Shown: positions 24,621-34,282 of the stretch, in pieces
Position numbering within the stretch: position 1 is the stretch's first letter
Layout of the letters: the number at the start of each line of letters is the position of its first letter
Source of the DNA: Chryseobacterium flavum
Lineage (GTDB): Bacteria; Bacteroidota; Bacteroidia; Flavobacteriales; Weeksellaceae
Length of the DNA stretch: 48,498 nt
Reading direction: 5' to 3'
Assembly: GCF_003385595.1 (NCBI RefSeq)
Contig: NZ_QNUE01000027.1
Location: 1-48,498 of the forward strand
Made by a program: the position numbers and the translations under genes
Notes under the pieces: generated by a model
Told to the model about the DNA's origin: nothing
The model's input: only the letters and a program-made list of their open reading frames with translations
Databases searched by the model: none

Positions 24621-27584
24621 CTATTTCTTAATCTGTTTTTTAACTTCTTTAGCTTCTGCTACAATTTCAGGGAAATCCTTATAATTCGCAATGATCTGAT
24701 CACATGTATAACTTGCCTGATAGTTATCTTTCAGGCCGATATAGTTTTTCGCCATCAATATCAAGGCTTTTGCTCCCCAGAATTCTTCCGAAGCATAGTT
24801 ATTGGCCAGCTTAAAGATCGTTTCATTGGAAGACTTGAAAGCTTTTGCTTTGTTCTGATAATATGCTTTTGCATACAATGCTTCTGCAGCTACTGAAGTG
24901 TTGGATGATTTTTCCAGAGCAGTATAGGCAGACTGTGCATCTTTATCCTTTCCTGAATTCATCAGACTTCTGGCCTTAATCACTTTCGCCGTTTCAATAA
25001 CTGCTGCTGAGTTTTTAGAGTTGGCAATCACGGCATTGGCTAATTTTTCAGCTTCAGAGAAATTCTTTTCTTCTGCATATAGTTTCATCAGCTCTACATT
25101 CGCATAGTTTTTAATGCTGATATTGGAAGAGTTCCTAATGCTTTCAAGGTACTTTTTAGCTTCTGCAGTATTCCCCTGTGCAATGAAGATCTGAGCTAAA
25201 CGGGTTTGTGCATCATCCTGGTAATCATTCTGAATTCCAGCAACTTCCTGCAACACAAGTAAAGCTTTTGTTGAATTATTGGTCTGATAGTAGCTTTCCC
25301 CTAATTCGTACTTCGCCTGGTACAATCCTTCACCCGTTGGATTTTGTGTCAGATACTTTTCATAATAAGAAATAGCATTTTTATAATCCTTCTGAGCAAA
25401 GTATTGTTTCCCTGTAGATAGATTGATCTCATCAATTTCTGCAGCATCCACATTCACCCCTATATTTCTTGCGAAGGCCTCATACCCGGAAACATCCCCG
25501 CTTTTTGTGAAGACAGGTTTTGCAGCCTGAACGATTTTCTGGGCGTATGCGGTATTTTTATACTGTTCACCCAAAGATTTCAGTTCAGAAAGTGCTTTAT
25601 CATTCTGGTTCTGATCAATATAATTCTGTGCCCTGTAAATAGAAGCATTGGCAATCAGATCTTTATCAGAAGAGCCTTTAATCACTTTTCCGAAATAATC
25701 ATTGGAATTCACAAAATCATCCTGAGCAGCATAAGCTGCTCCTATTTCATACTGGGCATCATCATAATATTCAGAATCCGGATATTTTGATAAAAGGTTT
25801 TTTAAATTATTGATTTTCGCCTGAGTATCTCCTTTAAATCCTAAAGCCATTGCTTTCTGATATAAAGTATAGTCCATGGCATCTTCATTTTTATCATAGA
25901 TGGCTATGGCCTCGTTCAGGTCATTATTGGCATAATGAATATCCGCAAGACGAAGTTCCGCATCATTTTTAAATTCCGGTTTAGGATTGGCAAGATATTG
26001 TTTAAAGTAAGCGGCTGCCTGATCAAACTTTTTGGATTTAAAATAAGCATATCCCAGATCATATGGTAACTGCTGTTTTTCCGGAAAGTTTTCGTTTAAA
26101 AGTTTTTCATAACGAACAATGGCAGATGGATAATTTCCTTTCTGATAATATACCTGTGCCAGCCAGTATAGAGCCCTGCTGTTAAATTCTTTATTAATAT
26201 TAAATCCAAGGCTTCTTAAAAAGTACTTCTCTGCCTCGTCATAATTTCCTTTATTGAACTCTTCTGTTCCTAATAAATAAGAAACTTCCTGATCTACTTT
26301 GTCAATTTCAGGAGTGGAACTCTGCAATCTGTCAATAGCATTCAGGGTTTCTTTATAGTTTCCTGAGTACAGGTATGATTTCACCAATAAAGATCTCATT
26401 TCCGGGCTATTGGCATCGTTCTGATTCTCATTAATATAACTTTGGATTACTGCGGAAGGGCTTTCAAACGGGTTTCCTATATCATAACTTAATTTGGCAT
26501 ACTGCTCATGGGCCAGCTTTTTCACCTTAGCATCATAATCCATCTGGTAAGAAGAACGGAATGCAGAAAGAGCCTCCTGTTTTTTATCCACTGCCAGATA
26601 AGCATTTCCTAACTGGTAATAAGCATTTTGGGCCAATGCAGAATTGCTGTTGATAAGCTGGTTATAATATGAAACCGCCTCATCATATTTCTTCAGCTGA
26701 GCCGCTACAAATCCCATTTCATACAGATCATTCTCAGACGGGTTCTGCTGCACGTTCAGATAATCTTTCAGATGCGGATAAGCAGCAGTATAATCATTTT
26801 TCATGAAATAACTTTCTCCAATGATCTTATGAACTTCAGCTTTATAAGAATCCGAAATATTTTCATTTAATAAGGCATTTCCTTCCGTAATGGCCTGATC
26901 ATAGTTTTTATCATTATAGTACATCTGTACATAATAAGGCCTTACCAGCTTTGAGAATTTTTCCTGATCCTTTATAGAGTCAAAGTACTGAAATGCTTTA
27001 TCACTTTGCCTGTTACTGTAGTATAAATGCCCAAGCATATAAGCAATATCTCCTTTTTGGGATTCATCAGCCGTTTTATAAGCTTCTTCCAGAGCATCTG
27101 TTGCCCCTTTGGAATCTCCGGTCATGAATTTTGCATATCCAAGCTTCAGAATATACTGTGTATTTTCCTCTTTCGAAAGCTGATACTGGTTTACTTTTTT
27201 AAGAGTCTCCAGCGCTTTATCAAAATCTTTTTTTGCTAAGTAATAATCCGCAAGAGGAAGATTAGCCTGTGCAAAATAAGCAGAATTTGGATATTCTTTC
27301 ATGAAAGCTGTTAATCCATCTTCAGCATGATTTTTCTGGAGGATTACACCAATCACATTGTCAAAAAACTGAGCCGCTTCCTTTTTTGAACGTGACAGAT
27401 TCTGATTATAGAAATACTGCCTTGCATATTCATATTGGGAAGCGTTGTATATTTTGGTCTGATAAAGATTTTCAGCTAGATTGAACCTGTAATTTTCTTT
27501 CTGTGTAAAATATTGGGACTGTTGAGCATCGGAGATTCCGAAATAAATGACCGCAGCCGCTAAAAGTATTTTTTTTGATTTCAT
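24621..27584 (-). CDS. Large periplasmic tetratricopeptide-repeat protein
   Basis: 987 aa. Signal peptide 1-20 (ending GISDAQ), no lipobox. Almost the whole mature chain is TPR: more than 20 units such as YDEAVSYYNQLINSNSALAQNAYYQLGNAYLAVDKKQEALSAF-type helices (units begin with A-x-x-x-Y-G/A and end with P). No other domain. First gene of an envelope operon with the lipoprotein and barrel. TPR rods of this size commonly serve as protein scaffolds; it differs from the gliding protein SprE, which is a lipoprotein. A near -7 box TAATTTTC lies about 20 nt upstream of the start. Confidence 0.85.
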   Translation of the reverse strand: MKSKKILLAAAVIYFGISDAQQSQYFTQKENYRFNLAENLYQTKIYNASQYEYARQYFYNQNLSRSKKEAAQFFDNVIGVILQKNHAEDGLTAFMKEYPNSAYFAQANLPLADYYLAKKDFDKALETLKKVNQYQLSKEENTQYILKLGYAKFMTGDSKGATDALEEAYKTADESQKGDIAYMLGHLYYSNRQSDKAFQYFDSIKDQEKFSKLVRPYYVQMYYNDKNYDQAITEGNALLNENISDSYKAEVHKIIGESYFMKNDYTAAYPHLKDYLNVQQNPSENDLYEMGFVAAQLKKYDEAVSYYNQLINSNSALAQNAYYQLGNAYLAVDKKQEALSAFRSSYQMDYDAKVKKLAHEQYAKLSYDIGNPFESPSAVIQSYINENQNDANSPEMRSLLVKSYLYSGNYKETLNAIDRLQSSTPEIDKVDQEVSYLLGTEEFNKGNYDEAEKYFLRSLGFNINKEFNSRALYWLAQVYYQKGNYPSAIVRYEKLLNENFPEKQQLPYDLGYAYFKSKKFDQAAAYFKQYLANPKPEFKNDAELRLADIHYANNDLNEAIAIYDKNEDAMDYTLYQKAMALGFKGDTQAKINNLKNLLSKYPDSEYYDDAQYEIGAAYAAQDDFVNSNDYFGKVIKGSSDKDLIANASIYRAQNYIDQNQNDKALSELKSLGEQYKNTAYAQKIVQAAKPVFTKSGDVSGYEAFARNIGVNVDAAEIDEINLSTGKQYFAQKDYKNAISYYEKYLTQNPTGEGLYQAKYELGESYYQTNNSTKALLVLQEVAGIQNDYQDDAQTRLAQIFIAQGNTAEAKKYLESIRNSSNISIKNYANVELMKLYAEEKNFSEAEKLANAVIANSKNSAAVIETAKVIKARSLMNSGKDKDAQSAYTALEKSSNTSVAAEALYAKAYYQNKAKAFKSSNETIFKLANNYASEEFWGAKALILMAKNYIGLKDNYQASYTCDQIIANYKDFPEIVAEAKEVKKQIKK

Positions 27585-27841
27585 TCTTCTTGATATAAGA
27601 AAATTAGTCTAAATAAGTTAACGAAAATATTAAAAACTTATTGTTTAAGCAAGTTTTAACAGATTTAATAGTATTAAACAGCAAATTAACAACAATGAAA
27701 ATTTTCTCACTATTCAATGATAAAATTTACTACTTTCGTCTGATAAAATGTAAACAATTTTAATAAACAGTTATCAAAAACCTATTTTAATTTGATACCT
27801 TTTCAACAGCAGCTAAAAACATACCATAAATACACCTAAAC

Positions 27842-30082
27842 ATGAAATTTAAGATACTTTTAGCATTAATTTTTGTCAATTTAATGCAGGCCCAGAAATT
27901 TTACTTTCCGAAAACAGCTGTAACTGATTCTGTTATACTGGAAAAACAGATGCCAGAACTGGCCAGGCAGGTGATCCCACACCTTCAATCTACTAAGTAC
28001 AGACCGGAAAATACCGTTGATCTTATGGACAATCTTTTCCGTTTACAAATGGTTGCTCAGGATTATAAAAACTCACTTGCTTCTCTTTCTGAAAACCGTA
28101 ATCTGTTTGCCGATCATAATATGGGAGGATATCGGTTTATGGGATTCGAATTGTACAATCTGGCTAAACAGGTACAAACAAATAAGAATGTTTCGTTTTC
28201 CAACGCATTACAGGAAGTATTCAATCAAAAATATGATAACCTTCCTGAACGGTTAATCCCCAGGCTCGGACTTTCTCTCGACGGAGATGTAAAAGACTCC
28301 AAAAAACAGCTGAAAAAAGCACTGGACAAGCAAAAGGATAAAGACAGCATCGATTACAGAACCGCCCTGGCCCTCTGCAAAACCTATCTGAACTATAAGG
28401 CCTACTCAAGTATCAAACCCCAGGTAATGCAGCTGCTGACCTCTAAAGACAAGGAAAGGTTCATTACTGAAACACGGGATCTTAAGATAAAAAGCGGGAA
28501 TACCTTAACAATTACCATTGTCAGAAAAAAAGAAAACACTTCCCCTCTTCCCGTTATTCTTACCAGTAATATCTATGCAGGATCATTTGATCATTTCTTT
28601 GGAAAAAGAGCAGCTACATATAATTATGTGGGAGCTGTGGTCAACACCCGGGGTAAAAGAAACAGTAATGATGTGAACAATCCTTTTGAACATGAATCAG
28701 AAGATCTGTATGAAGTAATAGACTGGGTAAGCAAACAGCCGTGGAGCAACGGAAAAGTGGGCATGATCGGGGGAAGTTATCTGGGCTTTAGTCAGTGGGC
28801 AGCTGTCAAGAAGCTGCATCCTGCTTTAAAAACCATTGTACCGCAGGTTGCTGTAGGTATTGGGATTGATTATCCTGCACAAAATAATATTTTTATGAGC
28901 TATATGCTGCAATGGATACAATATGTTACCAACAATAAACTCACCGATGAAGCAGATTTTGCCAATGCTGTAAAATGGGATTCTATTTATACAAAATGGT
29001 ATAAAAGCGGGAAATCATTCAGGTCTTTAGATACAATAAGCGGAAAGCCCAGCAAAATATTCCAGCGATGGCTGGATCATCCGGGATATGACCGGTACTG
29101 GCAAAAAATGGTTCCTTATAAAGAAGATTTTTCAAAAATAAATATTCCGATCCTGACGACAACAGGATATTATGATGATGATCAGATAGGGGCACTGTAT
29201 TATTTTAAAGAACATCATAAATACAATAAAAATGCAGAACATTATCTGGTGATAGGGCCCTATAATCATGGAGGTGCACAAAACTTCGGTTTTACCTATG
29301 TGAATGGCAACCCTATTGATCCGGCAGCCAGAATAAGCATTGACGAGCTTGCTTTTTCCTGGTTTGATTATATTCTTAAAGGGGGTAAAAAACCGGAAAT
29401 TTTAAAAGACAGGATCAATTTTCAGGTCATGAATACGAATACATGGAAACATGTTGCTGATCTTGGCAAAATGCACAATTCTTCTTTGAAATTTTACCTT
29501 CAGGACAAAAAAAATACTTCTTCAGTATTCAGAAAGCCAGAAAGCCAGAGCTTCACGAAGCAAACCGTTGATTTAAAAAACAGGGATCAGAAAGACACCT
29601 ATTATAAAGTCAGCAAAAAAGACAGTATAAAAACAACGTATTCTGTTGTTTTTGAAAGTGAAATACTTGACAAAGATATAATCATCAGCGGGAATCTGTC
29701 AGGAGTTTTTAATGTTTCAATTAATAAGAAAGATTTTGATACCGATACTTATCTGTACCAGATTTCTCCGGATGGAAAATCCTATTTGCTATCTACTCAT
29801 ATTGTGAGAGCCAGCTATTCAAAGGACAATGAAAGACGACAACTTCTTGAACCAAATAAAGTGGAACAGATTCCAATTAACAATTCCTATTTTATGAGTA
29901 AAAAAATTGAAAAGGGAAGCAAATTACTCTTATTGGTTGGTGTTAATAAGAACCCTAACTGGCAGATTAACTACGGATCAGGTAAGGATGTAAGTGATGA
30001 AACCCTGAAAGATGCCGGTGAACCTTTGGAAATAAAATGGTACAATGACAGTTATGTGGAAATACCGGTCTATAAAGACTAG
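27842..30082 (+). CDS. S15-family peptidase / CocE-type hydrolase, exported
   Basis: 746 aa. Signal peptide 1-18 (ending LMQAQ). A helical N-terminal region of about 200 residues precedes an alpha/beta hydrolase of the X-Pro dipeptidyl-peptidase (S15)/CocE type: nucleophile Ser312 in GMIGGSYLGFSQWA, acid in TTGYYDDDQIG (about 445-447), His476 in GPYNHGG. The C-terminal ~200 residues form the jelly-roll typical of this family (DKDIIISGNLSGVFNVSI..., DTDTYLYQISPDG). Likely a periplasmic dipeptidyl or acyl hydrolase. The next gene is an amino-acid permease, consistent with peptide use. Confidence 0.85.
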   Translation: MKFKILLALIFVNLMQAQKFYFPKTAVTDSVILEKQMPELARQVIPHLQSTKYRPENTVDLMDNLFRLQMVAQDYKNSLASLSENRNLFADHNMGGYRFMGFELYNLAKQVQTNKNVSFSNALQEVFNQKYDNLPERLIPRLGLSLDGDVKDSKKQLKKALDKQKDKDSIDYRTALALCKTYLNYKAYSSIKPQVMQLLTSKDKERFITETRDLKIKSGNTLTITIVRKKENTSPLPVILTSNIYAGSFDHFFGKRAATYNYVGAVVNTRGKRNSNDVNNPFEHESEDLYEVIDWVSKQPWSNGKVGMIGGSYLGFSQWAAVKKLHPALKTIVPQVAVGIGIDYPAQNNIFMSYMLQWIQYVTNNKLTDEADFANAVKWDSIYTKWYKSGKSFRSLDTISGKPSKIFQRWLDHPGYDRYWQKMVPYKEDFSKINIPILTTTGYYDDDQIGALYYFKEHHKYNKNAEHYLVIGPYNHGGAQNFGFTYVNGNPIDPAARISIDELAFSWFDYILKGGKKPEILKDRINFQVMNTNTWKHVADLGKMHNSSLKFYLQDKKNTSSVFRKPESQSFTKQTVDLKNRDQKDTYYKVSKKDSIKTTYSVVFESEILDKDIIISGNLSGVFNVSINKKDFDTDTYLYQISPDGKSYLLSTHIVRASYSKDNERRQLLEPNKVEQIPINNSYFMSKKIEKGSKLLLLVGVNKNPNWQINYGSGKDVSDETLKDAGEPLEIKWYNDSYVEIPVYKD

Positions 30083-30149
30083 AAGCTTTCGATCCTTTAT
30101 TTTTATCTAAATGTTCTTAACGACTGTTAACATCAAAATAAAAAATCAT

Positions 30150-30157
30150 TACATTTG
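30150..30157 (+). promoter_or_regulatory. Promoter of the APC permease gene
   Basis: TACATTTG, a perfect -7 element 29 nt before the ATG at 30187. Confidence 0.55.
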
Positions 30158-30186
30158 CTTTTTTTCAAATCAAATATAGTTATTGA

Positions 30187-31869
30187 ATGAGTCAACTTTT
30201 TAGAAGAAAAATCTATTCAGATACAGATACTTCAACAGGACTTTTAAGGGTCTTAGGTGTATGGGACATCGTATTTTTTGGTATTGCGGCTATTATAGGA
30301 GCTGGAAGTTTCAGCAGTTTGGGAGAAGCCGTTTTCAGAGGTGGTCCCGGTGTTATCCTTCTATATTTGATTTGTGGTTTTGCCTGTGGGTTTACCGCTC
30401 TATGTTATGCTGAATTTGCCAGCAGAATTCCTACCGCCGGGTCTGCCTATACTTACGCTTATGCAAGTTTTGGGGAATTAATTGCCTGGATCATCGGTTG
30501 GGCTTTGATCATGGAATATTCTTTCGGAAATATTTATGTAGCCTTTTCCTGGTCGGATTATTTCACCAGTTTTTTAGGCCGTCTCGGAATGCATATCCCT
30601 GATTACCTGACCTGCAGCTATACCGAAGCCAGAAAGGCTTTTCAGTATGGTTCAGAAAATAAAGAATTATTAAATGCATGGAAAACAGCGCCGTTAATCG
30701 GAAGTTTGAAGTTTATTGTAGATATTCCCGCATTGGTTATCAATGGATTGATCACATGGCTTTGCTATGTAGGAGTTAAAGAAAGTAAAAATTTCAACAA
30801 CTCTCTGGTGATCCTTAAACTCGGAGTGATAGTACTGGTAATCCTTGTCGGATTTGCTTACATCAATACGGATAACTGGACACCGGTAAGCCCTGCCACA
30901 GGAACACCATCCTTTATGCCTAACGGATTTGCAGGAGTAATGAGTGCGGTATCAGGTGTATTCTTTGCCTATATCGGGTTTGATGCCTTAAGTGTTCTTT
31001 CCGAAGAAACCAAAGATCCGCAAAAAACACTTCCAAAAGGAATGATCATTTCACTTGTTTTATGTACAGTGATTTATATTGCACTGACATTGGTATTAAC
31101 GGGAATGGTTGATTATAAAAAGTTTGATGGTGTAGGGGACCCTCTTTCATTTATATTTGAGAAAACCAACGCCAATGTAGCATGGATGGAACTTGTAGTT
31201 TCTTTTGTTGCCATTGTTGCCATCACCACAGTATTACTGGTTTTTCAGATGGGGCAGCCAAGAATCTGGTATGCAATGAGCCGTGACGGGCTGATGCCTC
31301 AGCGGTTTCAGAAAATACATCCCAAATACAAAACACCTTCCTATGCAACCATTATTACCGGAGTTGTAGTAGGAATTCCCATTCTGTTTACTGACAAAAC
31401 ATTCATCCTTGACTTTACCAGTATAGGAACCATCTTTGCTTTCGTACTGGTGTGTGCAGGCGTGCTGGTTCTTCCGGCCAAAGAAAAAATTAAAGGCAGA
31501 TTCCACCTTCCTTATGTGAACGGTAAAATTATCTTCCCTGTGGTTTTCATTGGTGGGCTGATTGCATTTTACTACTGGCAGCCGGAATTTTTTCATAACC
31601 TGACAGACTGGTCAGATCCTTCAGAGGGGGAATTCAGAGCTTCCATTTTCTTTTTCATTCTGATCAATCTTATCCTTTGTATTCTGGCTTTTGTTAAAAA
31701 TCTTTCATTAATTCCATTGGTTGGTTTAAGCTCCTGCCTGTACCTGCTTACAGGGATGAGTCATGATAACTGGTTCTGGTTCGGGCTTTGGTTTCTGATC
31801 GGAATGGTTATTTACTTCTGCTATGGTTACAGAAACAGCAAACTGGGGAAAGAGCTAAAGAGCAAGTAA
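30187..31869 (+). CDS. APC-family amino-acid permease
   Basis: 560 aa with 12-14 hydrophobic segments. The start of TM1 has IAAIIGAGSFSSLGEAV, the unwound substrate-binding motif of the APC superfamily; GPGVILLYLICGFACGFTALCYAEFASRIPTAGSAYTYAYASFGE is the classical TM2-TM3 signature of cationic-amino-acid (CAT/YfnA-like) transporters. LSEETKDPQKTLPKGMI is the conserved cytoplasmic loop. Inner membrane. Substrate not determined. A 105-nt gap to the S15 peptidase with its own promoter. Confidence 0.92.
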   Translation: MSQLFRRKIYSDTDTSTGLLRVLGVWDIVFFGIAAIIGAGSFSSLGEAVFRGGPGVILLYLICGFACGFTALCYAEFASRIPTAGSAYTYAYASFGELIAWIIGWALIMEYSFGNIYVAFSWSDYFTSFLGRLGMHIPDYLTCSYTEARKAFQYGSENKELLNAWKTAPLIGSLKFIVDIPALVINGLITWLCYVGVKESKNFNNSLVILKLGVIVLVILVGFAYINTDNWTPVSPATGTPSFMPNGFAGVMSAVSGVFFAYIGFDALSVLSEETKDPQKTLPKGMIISLVLCTVIYIALTLVLTGMVDYKKFDGVGDPLSFIFEKTNANVAWMELVVSFVAIVAITTVLLVFQMGQPRIWYAMSRDGLMPQRFQKIHPKYKTPSYATIITGVVVGIPILFTDKTFILDFTSIGTIFAFVLVCAGVLVLPAKEKIKGRFHLPYVNGKIIFPVVFIGGLIAFYYWQPEFFHNLTDWSDPSEGEFRASIFFFILINLILCILAFVKNLSLIPLVGLSSCLYLLTGMSHDNWFWFGLWFLIGMVIYFCYGYRNSKLGKELKSK

Positions 31870-31885
31870 ACTGAAAAATTATAAC

Positions 31886-31946
31886 AAAAGGGCAAAACAG
31901 CTAAAGGCAAACATACAGGTTTCTTTTTTTCTGTTTTGTCCTTTTT
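31886..31946 (+). terminator. Terminator of the APC permease gene
   Basis: 15-bp stem AAAAGGGCAAAACAG / CTGTTTTGTCCTTTT (one G-U) with a long (about 30 nt) loop and T-rich tail. Confidence 0.55.
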
Positions 31947-32017
31947 CTTTTCTTCTTTTCTACAAAACCGGCAGAATTATTGCTGTTATCTTACAGAAAC
32001 ACCAAACTAATGCTGCC

Positions 32018-32353
32018 ATGTCTGAGAGAATAAAAACATACAGAGAATTTTATCAGTTCTATCTTACCGAGCACCGTAAAACCGGAACCCGCATTTTTCA
32101 TTTCATCGGAACATTACTTGTATTTGTCGTGATAGGTTATGTCATCAGTTCCGGAAAAGAAAGGTTCCTATGGTATATTCCTATTGTCGGATATGGTTTT
32201 GCCTGGTTCAGTCATGCTGTTATTGAAAGAAACAGACCTGCTACATTCAAATATCCTTTATGGTCTTTAATTTCGGATTTCAGATTATTTTTTGAGCTGC
32301 TGACTGGTAAACAAAAGTTTATTATGCCTGATGGAAAACCACAGAATCAGTAA
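32018..32353 (+). CDS. Mpo1-like (DUF962) integral membrane protein
   Basis: 111 aa. Begins SERIKTYREFYQFYLTEHRKTGTRIFHFIGTLLV: the conserved His residues of DUF962, the family of the yeast 2-hydroxy-fatty-acid dioxygenase Mpo1. Two to three transmembrane segments (LVFVVIGYVIS, WYIPIVGYGFAWFSHAVIE) and the family motif RPATFKYPLWSLISDFRLF at the end. Full length for bacterial members. The dioxygenase activity in bacteria is inferred only. Independently transcribed. Confidence 0.85.
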   Translation: MSERIKTYREFYQFYLTEHRKTGTRIFHFIGTLLVFVVIGYVISSGKERFLWYIPIVGYGFAWFSHAVIERNRPATFKYPLWSLISDFRLFFELLTGKQKFIMPDGKPQNQ

Positions 32354-32496
32354 GAATATTTTGCTTTAGACCTGTTATGTCCGGCGTGAAATCCCTTGCT
32401 TTGCACGGATGGCAAAAGTACTGCTGAGTTTTTGAAATAAAGTCTTATATTTTTCAAAGTTAGCATCTCTATTGAGATTACCTCGGTTCGCAATGG

Positions 32497-32961
32497 CTAT
32501 ACTTCAGCGGGATTCTGTTTATCTCCATGAAGCTTCTTCCCTATCCAATATCCCAATGAAGGCAGAATAAAAGACAGTACTACCGGAACTACCAATGCCA
32601 GTCCGGAACCATCAAGAATAACCGTTAACGGAAAAAGATATCCATTATAAACCAGAAGGGCCAGAGAAAAAAGGAAACTGTCACTATTCCCTGTGGAAAG
32701 AATATTGAAGCTGCTTCCAAACTGATCAAACAGACCGGAGCAAATGAATAAGAACACATTTATAAAAAACATCCACAGAACAGTTCTGTAAATCATTCCC
32801 TTCCTTGCGTTCAGATAACCTGCAAAGAACAAAAAAACAGACAGGATTCCGGAAACGGTATAATCCAGTCCTGACATTGCCTCCCCACTTTGGGTTCTTC
32901 CAAAGAAATACATGGCATACAATACCAGATTTACAAGATAGATTAGCGTTACATAATTCAT
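32497..32961 (-). CDS. Small integral membrane protein, unknown
   Basis: 154 aa with about five hydrophobic segments (YVTLIYLVNLVLYAMYFF, SGILSVFLFFAGYL, VLWMFFINVFLFI, and two more in the C-terminal half) and a charged C-terminal tail (GKKLHGDKQNPAEV). No domain recognised. Last of the four minus-strand genes that follow the DUF3857 gene; gap of 22 nt to the upstream gene. Confidence 0.6.
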   Translation of the reverse strand: MNYVTLIYLVNLVLYAMYFFGRTQSGEAMSGLDYTVSGILSVFLFFAGYLNARKGMIYRTVLWMFFINVFLFICSGLFDQFGSSFNILSTGNSDSFLFSLALLVYNGYLFPLTVILDGSGLALVVPVVLSFILPSLGYWIGKKLHGDKQNPAEV

Positions 32962-32983
32962 AAATCAGAAGTTATATTTACAA

Positions 32984-33445
32984 TCAGTATTGTTTTTCAA
33001 GTATATCGTAGTGAACGGTATTTGCTATTTTTTCAGCCAGAGCATCCCCGTCTATTTTTACCCGTTCAGGAATATAGCTTGAAAAAGTGACCGTACCATC
33101 CCCATTCATTGTTACCACTACTTCTTCGAGGATATTCTGATCATTTATATAAAACTGAATTCTGTTTTCCACAATTCTCCAAAAAGAAAGTCTGGGTTCA
33201 GAAGGAGCACAGTTTCCTGTACTTCCTTCTGTATAATTGTAAATTGCAAAACCATCTTCCCGTATTGCATAATTCCTCATAAGTCTGCAATGATCAAAAT
33301 CTTTGATCACTTTCTTATTGTCTTCATAAAATCCGGATTCTTTAAGTTTCCAGAATCCTGTAACCTGCTCTTTCTTTAAGGTCTGAGCGTTTATAAAAGA
33401 GCAAAAAACCCAAAGGCAGGTAAAGGAAAATAATATCCGCGTCAT
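32984..33445 (-). CDS. Secreted lipocalin-like protein
   Basis: 153 aa. Signal peptide 1-20 (ending FINAQ). KKEQVTGFWKLKESGFYEDNKK and the later strands (GDGTVTFSSYIPERVKIDG) recall the small lipocalin-like proteins of Bacteroidota, in which a G-x-W motif starts the barrel. Two Cys (in FDHCRLM and GNCAPSE) may form a disulfide. The start overlaps the upstream gene's stop by 4 nt. Function unknown. Confidence 0.6.
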   Translation of the reverse strand: MTRILFSFTCLWVFCSFINAQTLKKEQVTGFWKLKESGFYEDNKKVIKDFDHCRLMRNYAIREDGFAIYNYTEGSTGNCAPSEPRLSFWRIVENRIQFYINDQNILEEVVVTMNGDGTVTFSSYIPERVKIDGDALAEKIANTVHYDILEKQY

Positions 33446-34245
33446 TTTTTCTTACTTTTTATTGTTCGATCTGAGGAGTTTTCTTTATCCATATCTTCTC
33501 CCAGATCAAGAAGTCCCCTGGAAAGTGCTGATGCCATATCTCCATGCTTTTCTCCTTCCTCCCAGGTTTCCAATGCTTTATCCTGAAGCCCTAAAATCAT
33601 GTAATAGGCCCCCAGAACATTGTAACCTTCTGTTTCACCAAGGCTTACTATTTTTTGAGAAAGCCTGATCAGTTCCGGATGAGGTTTTAATTTTTTTTCT
33701 TTTATCTTTTCCGGATCACCTTCTAACAGACCGGGAGTATATTTTACCATCTTGATCCCAAATGTATTGAGACAGGCTTTAGGCAAGCCACGGTTACAAA
33801 AATCTTCATTAATATTCAGAAGGTCATCAGAAAATAAAGCATCGAGCGCAGACCTGTTTTTTGTTTTATCATAAAAAGCTGCCAGTAAAGCTGCTTTTCT
33901 TTGAGCTTCTTCCGGATCCTTTCTGTTATTAACTTCTGAGCTGTCTTTTTTTGGGGCCCAGACTCCTTTTTTCACCCAGTCGGAAATGCCAATTAATTTT
34001 CCTTTTTTGATTTTAAAAATAAATATATCCTTATCCGGAAAAACAATCAGGCTGTCATTTCTGGTAAAATAATATCCATTGGAAATCCCTCCTGCTACTT
34101 TCCCGTTACCATCAAAGCTAAAGCCTTTGTAAAATGTTTCATTTCCCTGTTCTTCAAAATACCCTTGTAAAGCATTGTCTGCCTGCTGGGCAAAAGTAAA
34201 ACCGGTTATAAAAAACATTGAAAACACAACCCATAACTTCTTCAT
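33442..34245 (-). CDS. Secreted protein of unknown function with a helical repeat tail
   Basis: 267 aa from the ATG at 34245; an upstream ATG (34275) would add 10 residues before a perfect signal peptide (MKKLWVVFSMFFITGFTFAQ), so the shorter start is preferred. The first 90 mature residues look like MORN-type or toxin-immunity-like strands (GYFEEQGNETFYKGFSFDGNGKVAGG). The C-terminal part (residues about 120-260) is helical and Sel1/TPR-like (EGYNVLGAYYMILGLQDKALETWEEGEKHGD). No clear domain name. Stop overlaps the next start by 4 nt. Confidence 0.6.
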   Translation of the reverse strand: MKKLWVVFSMFFITGFTFAQQADNALQGYFEEQGNETFYKGFSFDGNGKVAGGISNGYYFTRNDSLIVFPDKDIFIFKIKKGKLIGISDWVKKGVWAPKKDSSEVNNRKDPEEAQRKAALLAAFYDKTKNRSALDALFSDDLLNINEDFCNRGLPKACLNTFGIKMVKYTPGLLEGDPEKIKEKKLKPHPELIRLSQKIVSLGETEGYNVLGAYYMILGLQDKALETWEEGEKHGDMASALSRGLLDLGEDMDKENSSDRTIKSKKK

Positions 34246-34282
34246 CTGAACTACTCTTTTCATCTGAACTATCAACCGATGT

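Noticed and set aside
24621..27584. TPR protein as the gliding/T9SS protein SprE
   Set aside because: SprE is a lipoprotein; this protein has a plain signal peptide without a lipobox and sits in a different gene context.
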